A stretch of DNA of 13,864 nt from JANNHP01 sp031404455 (GTDB taxonomy: Bacteria > Planctomycetota > JAJSAM01 > JAJVHW01): assembly GCA_031404455.1 (NCBI GenBank), contig JANNHP010000285.1, forward strand, positions 1-13,864. The letters are read 5' to 3'. The notes beneath the pieces are model-generated. The model ran no database searches. It worked only from the letters and a program-made list of their open reading frames with translations, and was not told where the DNA came from. This document shows, piece after piece, positions 1 to 7,105 of the stretch. How positions within the stretch are numbered: the first letter of the stretch is position 1; each line of letters opens with the position of its first letter. A program made the position numbers and the translations under genes.

Positions 1-110
1 GCAGCTTGGTCAAACCCAGCGATTGCAGCGACGCAGGGCCGGTCTTGCCGGCCAGCGTTTCACGCGTGCGCAGGTGGTTGATGAAGATGCCGCCACCGCG
101 ATGCCGCCGC
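1..110 (-). other. Possible partial or decayed coding remnant at left edge
   Basis: One minus-strand frame here reads like real protein, including the stretch FINHLRTRETLAGKTG and then SLQSLGLTKL, and stays open to the window edge. No ATG, GTG or TTG in that frame lies between position 14 and the stop at 380-382, so it cannot start normally inside the window. An ATG at 168-166 overlaps the upstream stop as ATGA, exactly like the other junctions of this operon, but its frame (52 codons) ends at position 10 and its middle part is encoded by the palindromic repeat. The simplest reading is a next operon gene that starts at 168 and is frameshifted near the repeat, either by decay or by a sequence error. 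I do not recognise the family. Confidence 0.25.
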
Positions 111-113
111 CGA

Positions 114-134
114 GGGCGGGTTTGAAACCCGCCC
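114..134. repeat. Perfect palindromic repeat unit (10-bp arms, 1-nt centre)
   Basis: The left arm GGGCGGGTTT and right arm AAACCCGCCC are exact reverse complements around a single G. It lies 31 bp beyond the stop of the last left-block gene. Read as protein on the minus strand it gives GAGFKPA, a signature I recall from many small spurious proteins in GC-rich genomes, so this is probably one copy of a dispersed REP-like element. It would also fold into a strong hairpin in RNA, but no T-run follows on either strand, so a terminator role is uncertain. Confidence 0.7.
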
Positions 135-164
135 CTACGAGACCGGCACCGACCCGCGAGCGCG

Positions 165-1409
165 TCATGTCGTTCCGCCCGTCCCGACCGCCCCGTAGTA
201 CCGCTCGTCGAACTCCGCGAGCCCTGCCGCGCCCCACACGCTGCGGCGCCAGAGGCGGACGCCGTGACGCAGGGCGGCGTCGACGTGACTCGCCGACGGT
301 GCGCGATCGGCGGGGACGATCCGCGCGGACGAACCGTAGTGGCACCACATGCCGACCGAGTTGCTGACGTTCCGGCCGCTCACCGCGTAGCGCAGGAAGC
401 GGTCGAGCGCGAGACCGCCGCGGCCGGAGTCGCCGCGGAGCACGTAGTCGGCGTGCGAATCGATGAACGGGCAGTGGACGCGCGGCGTGCCGAAGGGCTC
501 GTCGGTGGCGTTGAGGTAGAGGATGCGGTCCGGGCCGAGGATCTCGCGAGTGCGGCGGACGATGGCGTCGTTGCGGCGGAAGTCGTCCGAGAGGCCGTCG
601 AGATAGAGGCCATCGACTCCGTGCTCGACGAGGACGCGCTCCATCTCCGCGAAGAGATCCGGCGCCGCCGAGTGACGCGGGCTGAGATAGACGACGAGCT
701 TCATCCCGCACCGGCGTGCTTCGTCCTTCACGCGCTCATAGCGCTCCGGGTCGGCGGGGACGTGGCGGGCCGTCGTCCACGGACGGCGGCGCAGCGCGTA
801 GCGGCCCGCGCGGAGGTCGACGCGCCGCGGCCCGGACTCCCAGAAGTACGCGTGCAGCGCGAGGACGCGGCAGTGCCGCGCCGCGTCCTCGATGATCGCG
901 GTCGACGGATACGCGCCGCCCGGGAATGGGCGCGGACGACCCTCGTGCGCGACGTGTTCGGCGAGGCGCAGCGCCGACGGCCGCCGCGGCGGACAGACCG
1001 AGAGCCAGAGTTCGTCGCCCGCAGCGAGCTCGTAGTCGAACGGAGACGTCGCGCCGGAACCGCCGGACCGCGACGGATAGACGCCGAACCCGCCCTGCTC
1101 GTCGAGCAGCAGGCGGCGCCCGTGCGAGCCCTCGGCGTATTCGGGGCGGAACTGCGCGTCGACGCGGACCTGCGCCGGACGCGTGGCCCGCAGCACGACG
1201 ACCGAGTCCGGACGGCACTCGGCTTCGAGTCCATTGCGGCGAAGCGTCGTGGTGACGCCGCGCGTCGCGATCGTCCACGCGGCGCGCGGCGCGTCCGGGA
1301 ACGTCACGCGCAGCACCGGACGTTCCGCCGGGATGCGCGCGGCGGCGTCGATCGCGCCCGCCCGGTCGAACACGAAGCGCGCGCCCTCGGCGAGGACTTC
1401 CGCCGTCAT
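165..1409 (-). CDS. Unrecognised protein with a barrel-like, possibly glycoside-hydrolase-like domain
   Basis: This 414-aa protein starts at an ATG that overlaps the previous stop as ATGA, and no Shine-Dalgarno is visible, so translation is probably coupled. Residues 1-150 look like a beta-rich module. Residues about 180-380 resemble a (beta/alpha)-type barrel: KLVVYLSPRH (237-246), VDGLYLDGLSDD (265-276), RILYLNATDEP (295-305), FIDSHADYVLRGDSG (315-329). The strand-ending Asp266 and Asp271 sit as catalytic aspartates do in several glycoside hydrolase families, and many His, Trp and Asp residues follow. No signal peptide or membrane segment is seen. Its place behind two glycosyl-transfer genes suggests a role in handling or trimming a surface glycan, but that is inference; the exact family is unknown to me. 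Confidence 0.75.
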   Translation of the reverse strand: MTAEVLAEGARFVFDRAGAIDAAARIPAERPVLRVTFPDAPRAAWTIATRGVTTTLRRNGLEAECRPDSVVVLRATRPAQVRVDAQFRPEYAEGSHGRRLLLDEQGGFGVYPSRSGGSGATSPFDYELAAGDELWLSVCPPRRPSALRLAEHVAHEGRPRPFPGGAYPSTAIIEDAARHCRVLALHAYFWESGPRRVDLRAGRYALRRRPWTTARHVPADPERYERVKDEARRCGMKLVVYLSPRHSAAPDLFAEMERVLVEHGVDGLYLDGLSDDFRRNDAIVRRTREILGPDRILYLNATDEPFGTPRVHCPFIDSHADYVLRGDSGRGGLALDRFLRYAVSGRNVSNSVGMWCHYGSSARIVPADRAPSASHVDAALRHGVRLWRRSVWGAAGLAEFDERYYGAVGTGGTT

Positions 1410-1993
1410 CGCCGCACGCCGAGCACGTGGAACGCTGTGCGCACGAGGATCGCCATGTCGCCGTCCAGGGTTCCTCCCGACACGTAGTCGAGGTCGGCCC
1501 GGAGCTTCGCCGGCAGCACGCGCTCGCGGTAGTCGCGCTCTGGGTCGTCGCCGAGGCGCGCCTCCTCGCGGCGCGCGAACTCGAGTTGCGCCGGGCCGGT
1601 GACTCCGGGCCGGACGGCGAGCACGCGCCGCCACGCGGGATCGTCGCGGTCGACGAACCTCGGGTCCTCGGGCCGCGGGCCGACGAGGCTCATCTCGCCC
1701 TTGACGACGTTCCAGAGTTGCGGGAGTTCGTCGAGGTGCGTGCGGCGGAGCACCCGGCCGAGACGCGTGACGCGCGGATCGCCCGCGGCGGTGATCGCCG
1801 GGCCGGGCGCGCCGTCCTCCATCGTGCGGAACTTGTGCAGACGGAACGGACGCCCGCCCCGGCCCGCGCGTGTCGCGTGGAAGAGCGCCGGGCCGCGGGA
1901 ATCGCGCTTCACGAAGAGCGCGACGACCGCGAGCACGGGCGAGAGGACGACGAGTCCGAGCGCCGCCGCGACGAGGTCGAACGCACGCTTCAT
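1406..1993 (-). CDS. PglC-like polyprenyl-phosphate sugar-1-phosphate transferase
   Basis: The 195-aa product matches the small, catalytic-core-only bacterial sugar transferases (PglC type). These move a sugar-1-phosphate from a nucleotide sugar to a polyprenyl phosphate on the inner face of the cytoplasmic membrane, the first membrane step of glycan assembly. Visible marks are the N-terminal start MKRAFDL followed by one hydrophobic segment (about 8-28, with a proline at 19, as in the re-entrant helix of PglC), KFRTM (54-58), HLDELPQLWNV (86-96) carrying the catalytic Asp88-Glu89 pair, and KGEMSLVGPRPE (98-109). The large N-terminal membrane domain of WbaP-type enzymes is absent, and the length fits PglC. 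The ATG overlaps the aminotransferase stop as ATGA, an arrangement also common in N-acetylbacillosamine-type pathways. Substrate sugar unknown. Confidence 0.93.
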   Translation of the reverse strand: MKRAFDLVAAALGLVVLSPVLAVVALFVKRDSRGPALFHATRAGRGGRPFRLHKFRTMEDGAPGPAITAAGDPRVTRLGRVLRRTHLDELPQLWNVVKGEMSLVGPRPEDPRFVDRDDPAWRRVLAVRPGVTGPAQLEFARREEARLGDDPERDYRERVLPAKLRADLDYVSGGTLDGDMAILVRTAFHVLGVRR

Positions 1994-3165
1994 CGCCGGT
2001 TCCGGCGGAGCACGCCGGAGAGTGCCGTGACGACGTCGTCCGCGTCGGCGTCCGTCATCGCCGGGTGGATCGGCAGCGAGAGCACGCGCGGCCACGCGTC
2101 CTGCGCGACGGGGAAGTCGTCCGGCCGCAGGCCGTACCGGTCACGGTAGTACGCGTGCAGGTGCACCGGGCGGAAGTGGACGCTCGTGCCGATGTTCCGC
2201 GCGGCGAGCTCGGCGACGACGCGGTCGCGGTCGATGCAGAGACGATCCATCGCGAGCTTCACGACGTAGAGGTGCCACGCGGGACCGAAGCCATCGCGCT
2301 CGACGGGCGTCTCGACCTCGGCGACGTCGCGCAGCCCCGCGGCGTAGCGGGCCGCGAGCGCACGGCGGCGTTCGTGGAACGCGGGAAGCTTCGCGAGCTG
2401 ACGGATGCCGAGCGCCGCGGCGACGTCCGACATGCCGTACTTGAAGCCCGGCGACGTCGCTTCGCGGTGCCAGACCGGCGCGGTGCCGTCCGAGACGAGG
2501 CCCTGCTGCGAGAACGCCCGCGCGCGGCGGATCGCGTCCGGAGGCCCCGTCAGCATGCCGCCCTCGCCGGTGGTGAGGTTCTTGTTGGCGTAGAACGAGA
2601 AGCTCGCGAGCGAGCGGACGCCTTCGCGCACCGGCGATCCGACGAGGCGACCGCCGACGCGCGCCGGGAGCGCGTGCGCCGCGTCCTCGACGAGGACGAG
2701 TCCGTGCTCCGCCGCGAGATCGGCGAGCGCCGTCATGTCGCACGGATGCCCAGCGTAGTGGACCGGCAGGATCGCGCGGACGCGGAGTCCCTTGGCCTGC
2801 GCGCGCGCGATCGCGTCCGCGGCGCTTGCCGGGTCGAGGTTCAGCGTGACGGGGTCGACATCCGCGAGGACCGGCCGAGCGCCCGCGTGCTCGATCGCGT
2901 TCGCGGTGGCGACGAACGTCATCGTCGAGGTGACCACGGCGTCGCCCGGGCCCACGCCCGCGGCGACGAGCCCCGCGTGGAGCCCCGCGCTGCACGAGTT
3001 CAGCGCGAGCGCGGCCGGCGCGCCGACGAACGCCGCGAACTCCTCCTCGAACCGCCGCGCGCGCGGGCCGGTCGTCAGCCACCCCGACCTGAGCGTGGCG
3101 ACGACCTCGTCGATCTCCTCGTCCCCGAGACACGGCGGTGCGAACGGCAGGAACCTATCGCGCAT
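1990..3165 (-). CDS. DegT/DnrJ/EryC1-family PLP-dependent sugar aminotransferase
   Basis: This 391-aa protein is full length for the DegT/DnrJ/EryC1/StrS family, which transaminates nucleotide-linked keto-sugars to amino sugars with glutamate as usual donor. The start RFLPFAPPCLGDEEIDEVV, GWLTTGP (28-34), EDAAHA (160-165) with the cofactor-binding Asp161 and His164, and the cofactor lysine Lys195 in SFYANKNLTTGEGG (190-203) are all in place. FKYGMSDVAAALG (241-253) and SVHFRPVHLHAYY (328-340) are further family blocks. The ATG at 3165 overlaps the upstream stop by one base (TGATG) and has a GAGGAG Shine-Dalgarno eight bases ahead. It sits between a glycosyltransferase and a PglC-like transferase, so it most likely makes the amino sugar that the latter loads onto lipid. 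Product identity (for example 4-amino sugar) is not readable. Confidence 0.95.
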   Translation of the reverse strand: MRDRFLPFAPPCLGDEEIDEVVATLRSGWLTTGPRARRFEEEFAAFVGAPAALALNSCSAGLHAGLVAAGVGPGDAVVTSTMTFVATANAIEHAGARPVLADVDPVTLNLDPASAADAIARAQAKGLRVRAILPVHYAGHPCDMTALADLAAEHGLVLVEDAAHALPARVGGRLVGSPVREGVRSLASFSFYANKNLTTGEGGMLTGPPDAIRRARAFSQQGLVSDGTAPVWHREATSPGFKYGMSDVAAALGIRQLAKLPAFHERRRALAARYAAGLRDVAEVETPVERDGFGPAWHLYVVKLAMDRLCIDRDRVVAELAARNIGTSVHFRPVHLHAYYRDRYGLRPDDFPVAQDAWPRVLSLPIHPAMTDADADDVVTALSGVLRRNRR

Positions 3166-4778
3166 CAGCGGGTCTCCTCGGCGCGGCGGACGAGTGCCAC
3201 GTAGTGGGTGGGGAGCCAGCGAACGGGGCCGCGCGTGCGGCGGACGGTCACGCGGCAGCCGGGGAAGAGGCGGCGCAGTGCGCGCGGAGAGACGCCGCGG
3301 ATGTCGCGGCTCGGCGCGTGGAACGCGAAGTCGTAGACGACCACCGCGCCGCCCGCACGCACCACGCGCAACGCCTCGCCCGCGACGCGGCGCCGCATCT
3401 CGGCGTCGCGGATCGAGCTCATCACGGTGAAGAGGAGACAGAGATCGAACGACCCTCCGCGGAAAGGCAGCAGACTCGCGTCGGCGCCGGCGAACCGCGC
3501 GTGCGGCAACCGCTCGCGCGCGGCGGCGACCCGTGCCGGGACGAGATCGACGCCGTACACGGACGCCCGCTCGGACGCGAGCGAGTCGCCGCGCCCGCAG
3601 CCGACGTCGAGGATGCGCGCGGACGCCGACGGCAACAGGCCAGCGGCGGTGAGGAGCGCGCGGACGTCGCGGCGTCGTGCGTCGAGCAGCACTGCGGACT
3701 CCGGCGGACGCGGCGCGGCGTCGCGGTGCGCGTAGAAACGGCGGATCCGGTCGAGTTCGTCGCCGCGGCGCGGCGTCAGGAGTCCCGCCCAGAAGCCGAG
3801 GCCGTAGGCGACGTGCAGGGTCGCGAACGCCGCGGGCAGACCGAACAGCGCCGCCCACGACGCGGGCGCGGCGACGACGAACGAGGCCGCGAGGTTCGCG
3901 ACGGCGTACGGCCACGCGACCGCGAGGAGCCAGCGCGGTTCGCGCGTCAGGGCGGCGAGGACGACGCTTGCGACGAGTGCTGCGACGAAGAGCGGCGGCA
4001 CGAGCGCGCGCGCGGCCGGCAGACGTCCGTGTTTCCGCAGGAGGCGTGTCTTCCAGAACCCGTAACCGAAGTACTGCCGCGCGAGCGCGGCGAGCGATCC
4101 GCGGCAGCGGTACGTGGAGCGGATCTCGGGGACGAGCACGATGCGGCCGCCCGCGCGCGTCAACCGGAGGTGGAACTCGTCGTCCTGGTTCCGGTTGAGC
4201 GCCTCGTCGAACGTTCCCGCGCGTTCGAACGCCGAGCGCCGGTACGCGCCGAACGCGACGGTGTCGACGTCCATCTCGCGAACGCTCCCCGTGCGGAACG
4301 CCGCGCCGCCGACGCCGAAGCGGGAGCTCATCGAGAGAGCGATCGCGCGGCCCGTGGCGCCCTCGCCCACGGTCGCAATCGGCCCGCCGACGCAGTCCGC
4401 GCCGGTGCGTCCGAGCGCCTCCACGGAGCGCCGCACGAAGTCCGGCGCCGCCTCCGCGTGGGCGTCGAGTCGGACGATGACGTCTCCGCGCGCCTCGCGG
4501 ATGCCGAGGTTCATCGCGGCGGCGGCCGTGCGGCGCGGGTTCGGGATCACGCGGATGGTCGCCGCCGCGCCGCGCGCTGTGTCGCCCACGACGCGGACCG
4601 TGCCGTCGCTCGACATGCCGTCCACGACGAGGATCTCCATCCGCTCCGCGGGGAAGTCCTGGGCGAGGAGCGACGCGAGGCAACGCGCGATCGATGCCGC
4701 CTCGTCGCGGACGGGGACGATCACGGTGACGGTGACCGTCGCGGCTGCGGTGAAGGCGGGCGGGGCCACGGTCGTCAT
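3165..4778 (-). CDS. ExoA-like family 2 glycosyltransferase fused to a SAM-dependent methyltransferase
   Basis: A 537-aa two-part protein. Residues about 15-335 match ExoA-like (succinoglycan-type) GT2 enzymes: VIVPVRDEAASI (19-30), VVDGMSSDGT (51-60), RLDAHAEAAPDFV (103-115) with the DxD-like site at Asp105, VGGP (130-133), VDTVAFGAYRRSAFE (171-185), RNQDDEFHLRL (196-206) with the general-base region, and RQYFGYGFWKTRLLRKHG (234-251). Hydrophobic segments about 257-278, 284-302 and 306-333 anchor it in the inner membrane. Residues about 340-537 form a class I methyltransferase: ILDVGCGRGDS (389-399), acidic Asp411 in YGVD, LPFRGGSFDLCLL (437-449), VVRAGGAVVVYDF (472-484). ExoA proteins normally end near residue 330, so the methyltransferase is an added domain, suggesting the same protein transfers and methylates a sugar. 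ATG overlaps imuB stop as ATGA. Confidence 0.92.
   Translation of the reverse strand: MTTVAPPAFTAAATVTVTVIVPVRDEAASIARCLASLLAQDFPAERMEILVVDGMSSDGTVRVVGDTARGAAATIRVIPNPRRTAAAAMNLGIREARGDVIVRLDAHAEAAPDFVRRSVEALGRTGADCVGGPIATVGEGATGRAIALSMSSRFGVGGAAFRTGSVREMDVDTVAFGAYRRSAFERAGTFDEALNRNQDDEFHLRLTRAGGRIVLVPEIRSTYRCRGSLAALARQYFGYGFWKTRLLRKHGRLPAARALVPPLFVAALVASVVLAALTREPRWLLAVAWPYAVANLAASFVVAAPASWAALFGLPAAFATLHVAYGLGFWAGLLTPRRGDELDRIRRFYAHRDAAPRPPESAVLLDARRRDVRALLTAAGLLPSASARILDVGCGRGDSLASERASVYGVDLVPARVAAARERLPHARFAGADASLLPFRGGSFDLCLLFTVMSSIRDAEMRRRVAGEALRVVRAGGAVVVYDFAFHAPSRDIRGVSPRALRRLFPGCRVTVRRTRGPVRWLPTHYVALVRRAEETR
3174..3179 (-). promoter_or_regulatory. Shine-Dalgarno of the aminotransferase
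   Basis: GAGGAG on the minus strand lies eight bases ahead of the ATG at 3165, inside the last codons of the glycosyltransferase fusion. It fixes the aminotransferase start against the long upstream extension of its open frame. Confidence 0.7.
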
Positions 4779-6286
4779 TCCACCCGTCCCTGCAGGAACC
4801 ACCGCGTTCGATGCGGGGCGTGGAAGGTCCAGAAGAGGCGGCCCTTCGCCGACTCGGCGAACACGTACTCGCGGCGCGTCTCCTCGCCCGTCCACCATCC
4901 GGTCGAGACGGAGTACGGCCCCGAGGACCTCACCACGCGGCCGTCCTCGAAGGCGCCGAGCATCCAGCCGTCGGGCTCGCGGCGGGTGCGCGGCGCGAGT
5001 TCCCGCGGCGTCTCGTAGATGCGCCGCACGAGCGGCGGCTCGGGCACGATTCGCGGCCGCGGCAGGACCGTGCGGCCGAAGGGCTCCCACGCGAACGACG
5101 CCTCGGGCAGGTGGCCGTCACGCAGCGCCGCGACGACGACCGCGCCCTCGCCGAACTCCGCCGTGAGCCGCGCGAGCGCGCGGTCGGCGGCGGCGAGGTC
5201 GCGCCGCGGGCGCTCGACGAAGAGGCGCAACTGCTCCTCGGTCGCGGGCGTGCCGGTCGCAGTGAGCGTCATCTCCTCGACGCCCGCGCGGAGTTGGAGC
5301 GACGAGAGCCGGAGATGCACGAGATCGAGGATCTGCAAAGCTTCCAGCGTGGGGGCGGCGGGGCGCAGGCGCTCCACGACGGGCGGCGCTCCGTCGAGGA
5401 CGAGGCGGATAGCGATCTCGACGAGCGCCTCGCGGCGCGCGGCGACGCGGGCGAGGATCTCGTGGAGGCGCTCCTTCACGAGGAAGAGGAGGCGCCCCAT
5501 GTCCGTCTCGGGGAACTCGAACGCGATGCGGACCTCGGGCGGCGGCTCGACGATCTGCGGCGTGAGCGGCGGGGCGGCGGCGCCCGACGCGAACCGGTGC
5601 AGGCTCTGGGCCTCCTTCCCGAAGCGTTTCAGGAGGCCGCCCTCGGGGAGGTCGAGGAAGGCGCCGACGGTGCGGACGCCGAGCTTCGCGAGAGCGTCGC
5701 GCAGGGCGGGATCGACGCCGAGGCGATCGAGCGGCACGTCGCGCGCGGTGCGCTCCTCCGCCGCGGGGTCGTCGAAGACCACCACGCCGCGCGCGACCCG
5801 GGCCGTGGCGTAGACGCCGAACCGTGTGAACCCCACGGAGATCCTCGACCGGAGACCGACGGCCGCGAGGTCCGTGCGGATCGCCACCGCCCAGTCCGCG
5901 AGCCGGGGGAAGAGCCGCGAGAGGCCCGAGGCGTCGAGGTGGAAGACGCCCGGCTCGTCGCGCGAGGGCTCGACTCCCGGCGTGAACCGCAGCAGGCGCT
6001 CGACGCCGGTCGCGACGCCCGCCGCGATCTCCTCGGGCGCCACCACGCCCGCCCGCAGGTCCGGCGCGAGCGAGAGCGCCGTGGCGTAGCGCATGCCGGG
6101 CAGCACGCGCCGCTTCCGCGCGGCGGTGTTGACCCAGAGGATGACGCCCTGCGGACGGTCCTCCGCGACGACCGCCGCCGCGCACTCCGCCCAGCCGGCG
6201 TTGCGCGCGAGGAGGAGTTGCAGCGGCAGCGCGGGGACGTCCACGCAGGCGGCGCGGGGGCTCGTCGCAACCGTCCTCGCCGTCAT
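4775..6286 (-). CDS. imuB: ImuB, Y-family polymerase-like mutasome subunit without a polymerase active site
   Basis: The 503-aa product has the ImuB layout: CVDVPALPLQLLLAR (14-28), DRPQGVILWVN (43-53), VLPGMRYATALSLAPDL (61-77), EPGVFHLDASGL (111-122), VGFTRFGVYATARVA (151-165), the helix-hairpin-helix-like region LGVRTVGAFLDLP (202-214), and the ImuB-type C-terminal block GPYSVSTGWWTGEETRREY (456-474) ending RTRWFLQGRVE. Canonical Y-family polymerases carry a catalytic Asp-Glu pair where this protein has DAS (118-120), so it should be catalytically inactive and act as the hub that brings ImuA and the DnaE2 polymerase to the sliding clamp. A clamp-type pentapeptide, QLRLF, lies at 352-356. 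The ATG overlaps the imuA stop (ATGA) behind a GGAGGG Shine-Dalgarno. DnaE2 is not encoded in this window. Confidence 0.93.
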   Translation of the reverse strand: MTARTVATSPRAACVDVPALPLQLLLARNAGWAECAAAVVAEDRPQGVILWVNTAARKRRVLPGMRYATALSLAPDLRAGVVAPEEIAAGVATGVERLLRFTPGVEPSRDEPGVFHLDASGLSRLFPRLADWAVAIRTDLAAVGLRSRISVGFTRFGVYATARVARGVVVFDDPAAEERTARDVPLDRLGVDPALRDALAKLGVRTVGAFLDLPEGGLLKRFGKEAQSLHRFASGAAAPPLTPQIVEPPPEVRIAFEFPETDMGRLLFLVKERLHEILARVAARREALVEIAIRLVLDGAPPVVERLRPAAPTLEALQILDLVHLRLSSLQLRAGVEEMTLTATGTPATEEQLRLFVERPRRDLAAADRALARLTAEFGEGAVVVAALRDGHLPEASFAWEPFGRTVLPRPRIVPEPPLVRRIYETPRELAPRTRREPDGWMLGAFEDGRVVRSSGPYSVSTGWWTGEETRREYVFAESAKGRLFWTFHAPHRTRWFLQGRVE

Positions 6287-6918
6287 CGCAACCCCTCCGG
6301 GCCGCGGCGCACCTCGCTGCGCGTCCATCCCGCCGCGCGGCGCCGGTCGCGCAGCGCCACGAGCTCGCAGGCGAACTCGCCGTCCCGCGTGCGCTCCCGC
6401 CGCGTCTCCGCGCGCAGCGACACGGGTGCGCCGATCGACGGCATCGACGCCGGCTTCTCCGTGAGGAAAAGGACGACCGCCGCGTGCTTCTCCACGAGGC
6501 CGAGGAACCGCGTGAGGAGCGGCAGCGGCACGCCGCCCCGCTCGCCGAGGTCGACGACCACGAGGTCGAAGGCACCGCAGCGGACGAGGCGCTCGCCCGC
6601 GCGCGCCACGTGCTCGGGCAGCGGGACGCGCACCACGGGCAGGGCGCCGAGGTCGACACCGTTCGCGGCCACGTCGGGCGGGAAGAAGCTCGAGTCGCGC
6701 GACGTGACCCACGCCGCCGTCTCGCCGCGGCGCTGCGCGTCGAGGACGAGTGCCACCGCGAACGTCAGCGACGCCGCGGCGCCCGTGCCCGAGAGTTCGA
6801 CGAGGCGCCCCGCGAGCGCCGCGCGCGTCCACGGCGGGGCGCCAAGGCCGGCGGAATCGCGGCCGCGGGGCTTCGTCGCGGCGACGAGGTCGCGCAGGCG
6901 GGGGGCGGGTCCAACCAT
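6283..6918 (-). CDS. imuA: ImuA-like RecA-fold mutasome protein
   Basis: A 211-aa protein immediately upstream of and overlapping imuB, the standard place for imuA. ImuA is a RecA-like protein that works with ImuB and DnaE2 in DNA-damage-induced mutagenesis. A degenerate P-loop region ELSGTGAAASLT (41-52) aligns with the RecA Walker A position but lacks the lysine. FDLVVVDLGERG (117-128) resembles Walker B and LVEKHAAVVLFLTEKP (141-156) the following strand. The C-terminus from about 187 is strongly basic (ALRDRRRAAGWTRSEVRRG), as in other ImuA proteins. The ATG at 6918 is preceded directly by AGGTGG. Assignment rests on gene order plus these weak RecA-fold marks; sequence alone is only moderately diagnostic. 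It is the first gene of the six-gene overlapping block. Confidence 0.82.
   Translation of the reverse strand: MVGPAPRLRDLVAATKPRGRDSAGLGAPPWTRAALAGRLVELSGTGAAASLTFAVALVLDAQRRGETAAWVTSRDSSFFPPDVAANGVDLGALPVVRVPLPEHVARAGERLVRCGAFDLVVVDLGERGGVPLPLLTRFLGLVEKHAAVVLFLTEKPASMPSIGAPVSLRAETRRERTRDGEFACELVALRDRRRAAGWTRSEVRRGPEGLR
6293..6298 (-). promoter_or_regulatory. Shine-Dalgarno of imuB
   Basis: GGAGGG on the minus strand, six bases ahead of the ATG at 6286, supports that start over the longer upstream-open frame. Confidence 0.7.
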
Positions 6919-7105
6919 CCACCTAACAAAGTACTACACCACGGTGTCGGAGTCCATCGGCCCGGTTCGGGCGCGCGACGTTCCGCGGCGCGGCATCGTC
7001 CGGACGCAGGCGGCGAGAGACGGCCGGCAATCTCTGACTCCGCAGGGACGGCATGGAGAGTTTTCGCGACTGTCACCGTGCCGGGGACGCTTACGCTTCT
7101 GCCAT
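6919..7105. promoter_or_regulatory. Divergent intergenic region between imuA and the antitoxin gene
   Basis: This 187-bp strip must hold the promoters of both divergent units. Next to imuA an AT-rich patch (6923-6935, TAACAAAGTACTA on the plus strand) stands out in GC-rich surroundings, and beside it is an interrupted palindrome ACACC-AC-GGTGT (6936-6947). Either could be an operator, for example for LexA or for the ribbon-helix-helix antitoxin, but I see no match to a LexA box I know and no clear -35/-10 pair. No Shine-Dalgarno is obvious ahead of the antitoxin ATG. Confidence 0.35.

Noticed and set aside
3138..5018. A 626-codon plus-strand open frame opposite the glycosyltransferase fusion
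   Set aside because: Composition is almost all Arg, Ala, Glu and Asp with no motifs, while the minus strand carries clear enzyme motifs.
6923..6947. LexA-type SOS box ahead of imuA
   Set aside because: The AT-rich patch and ACACC-AC-GGTGT are suggestive, but they do not match any LexA consensus that I know, so no SOS box is called.
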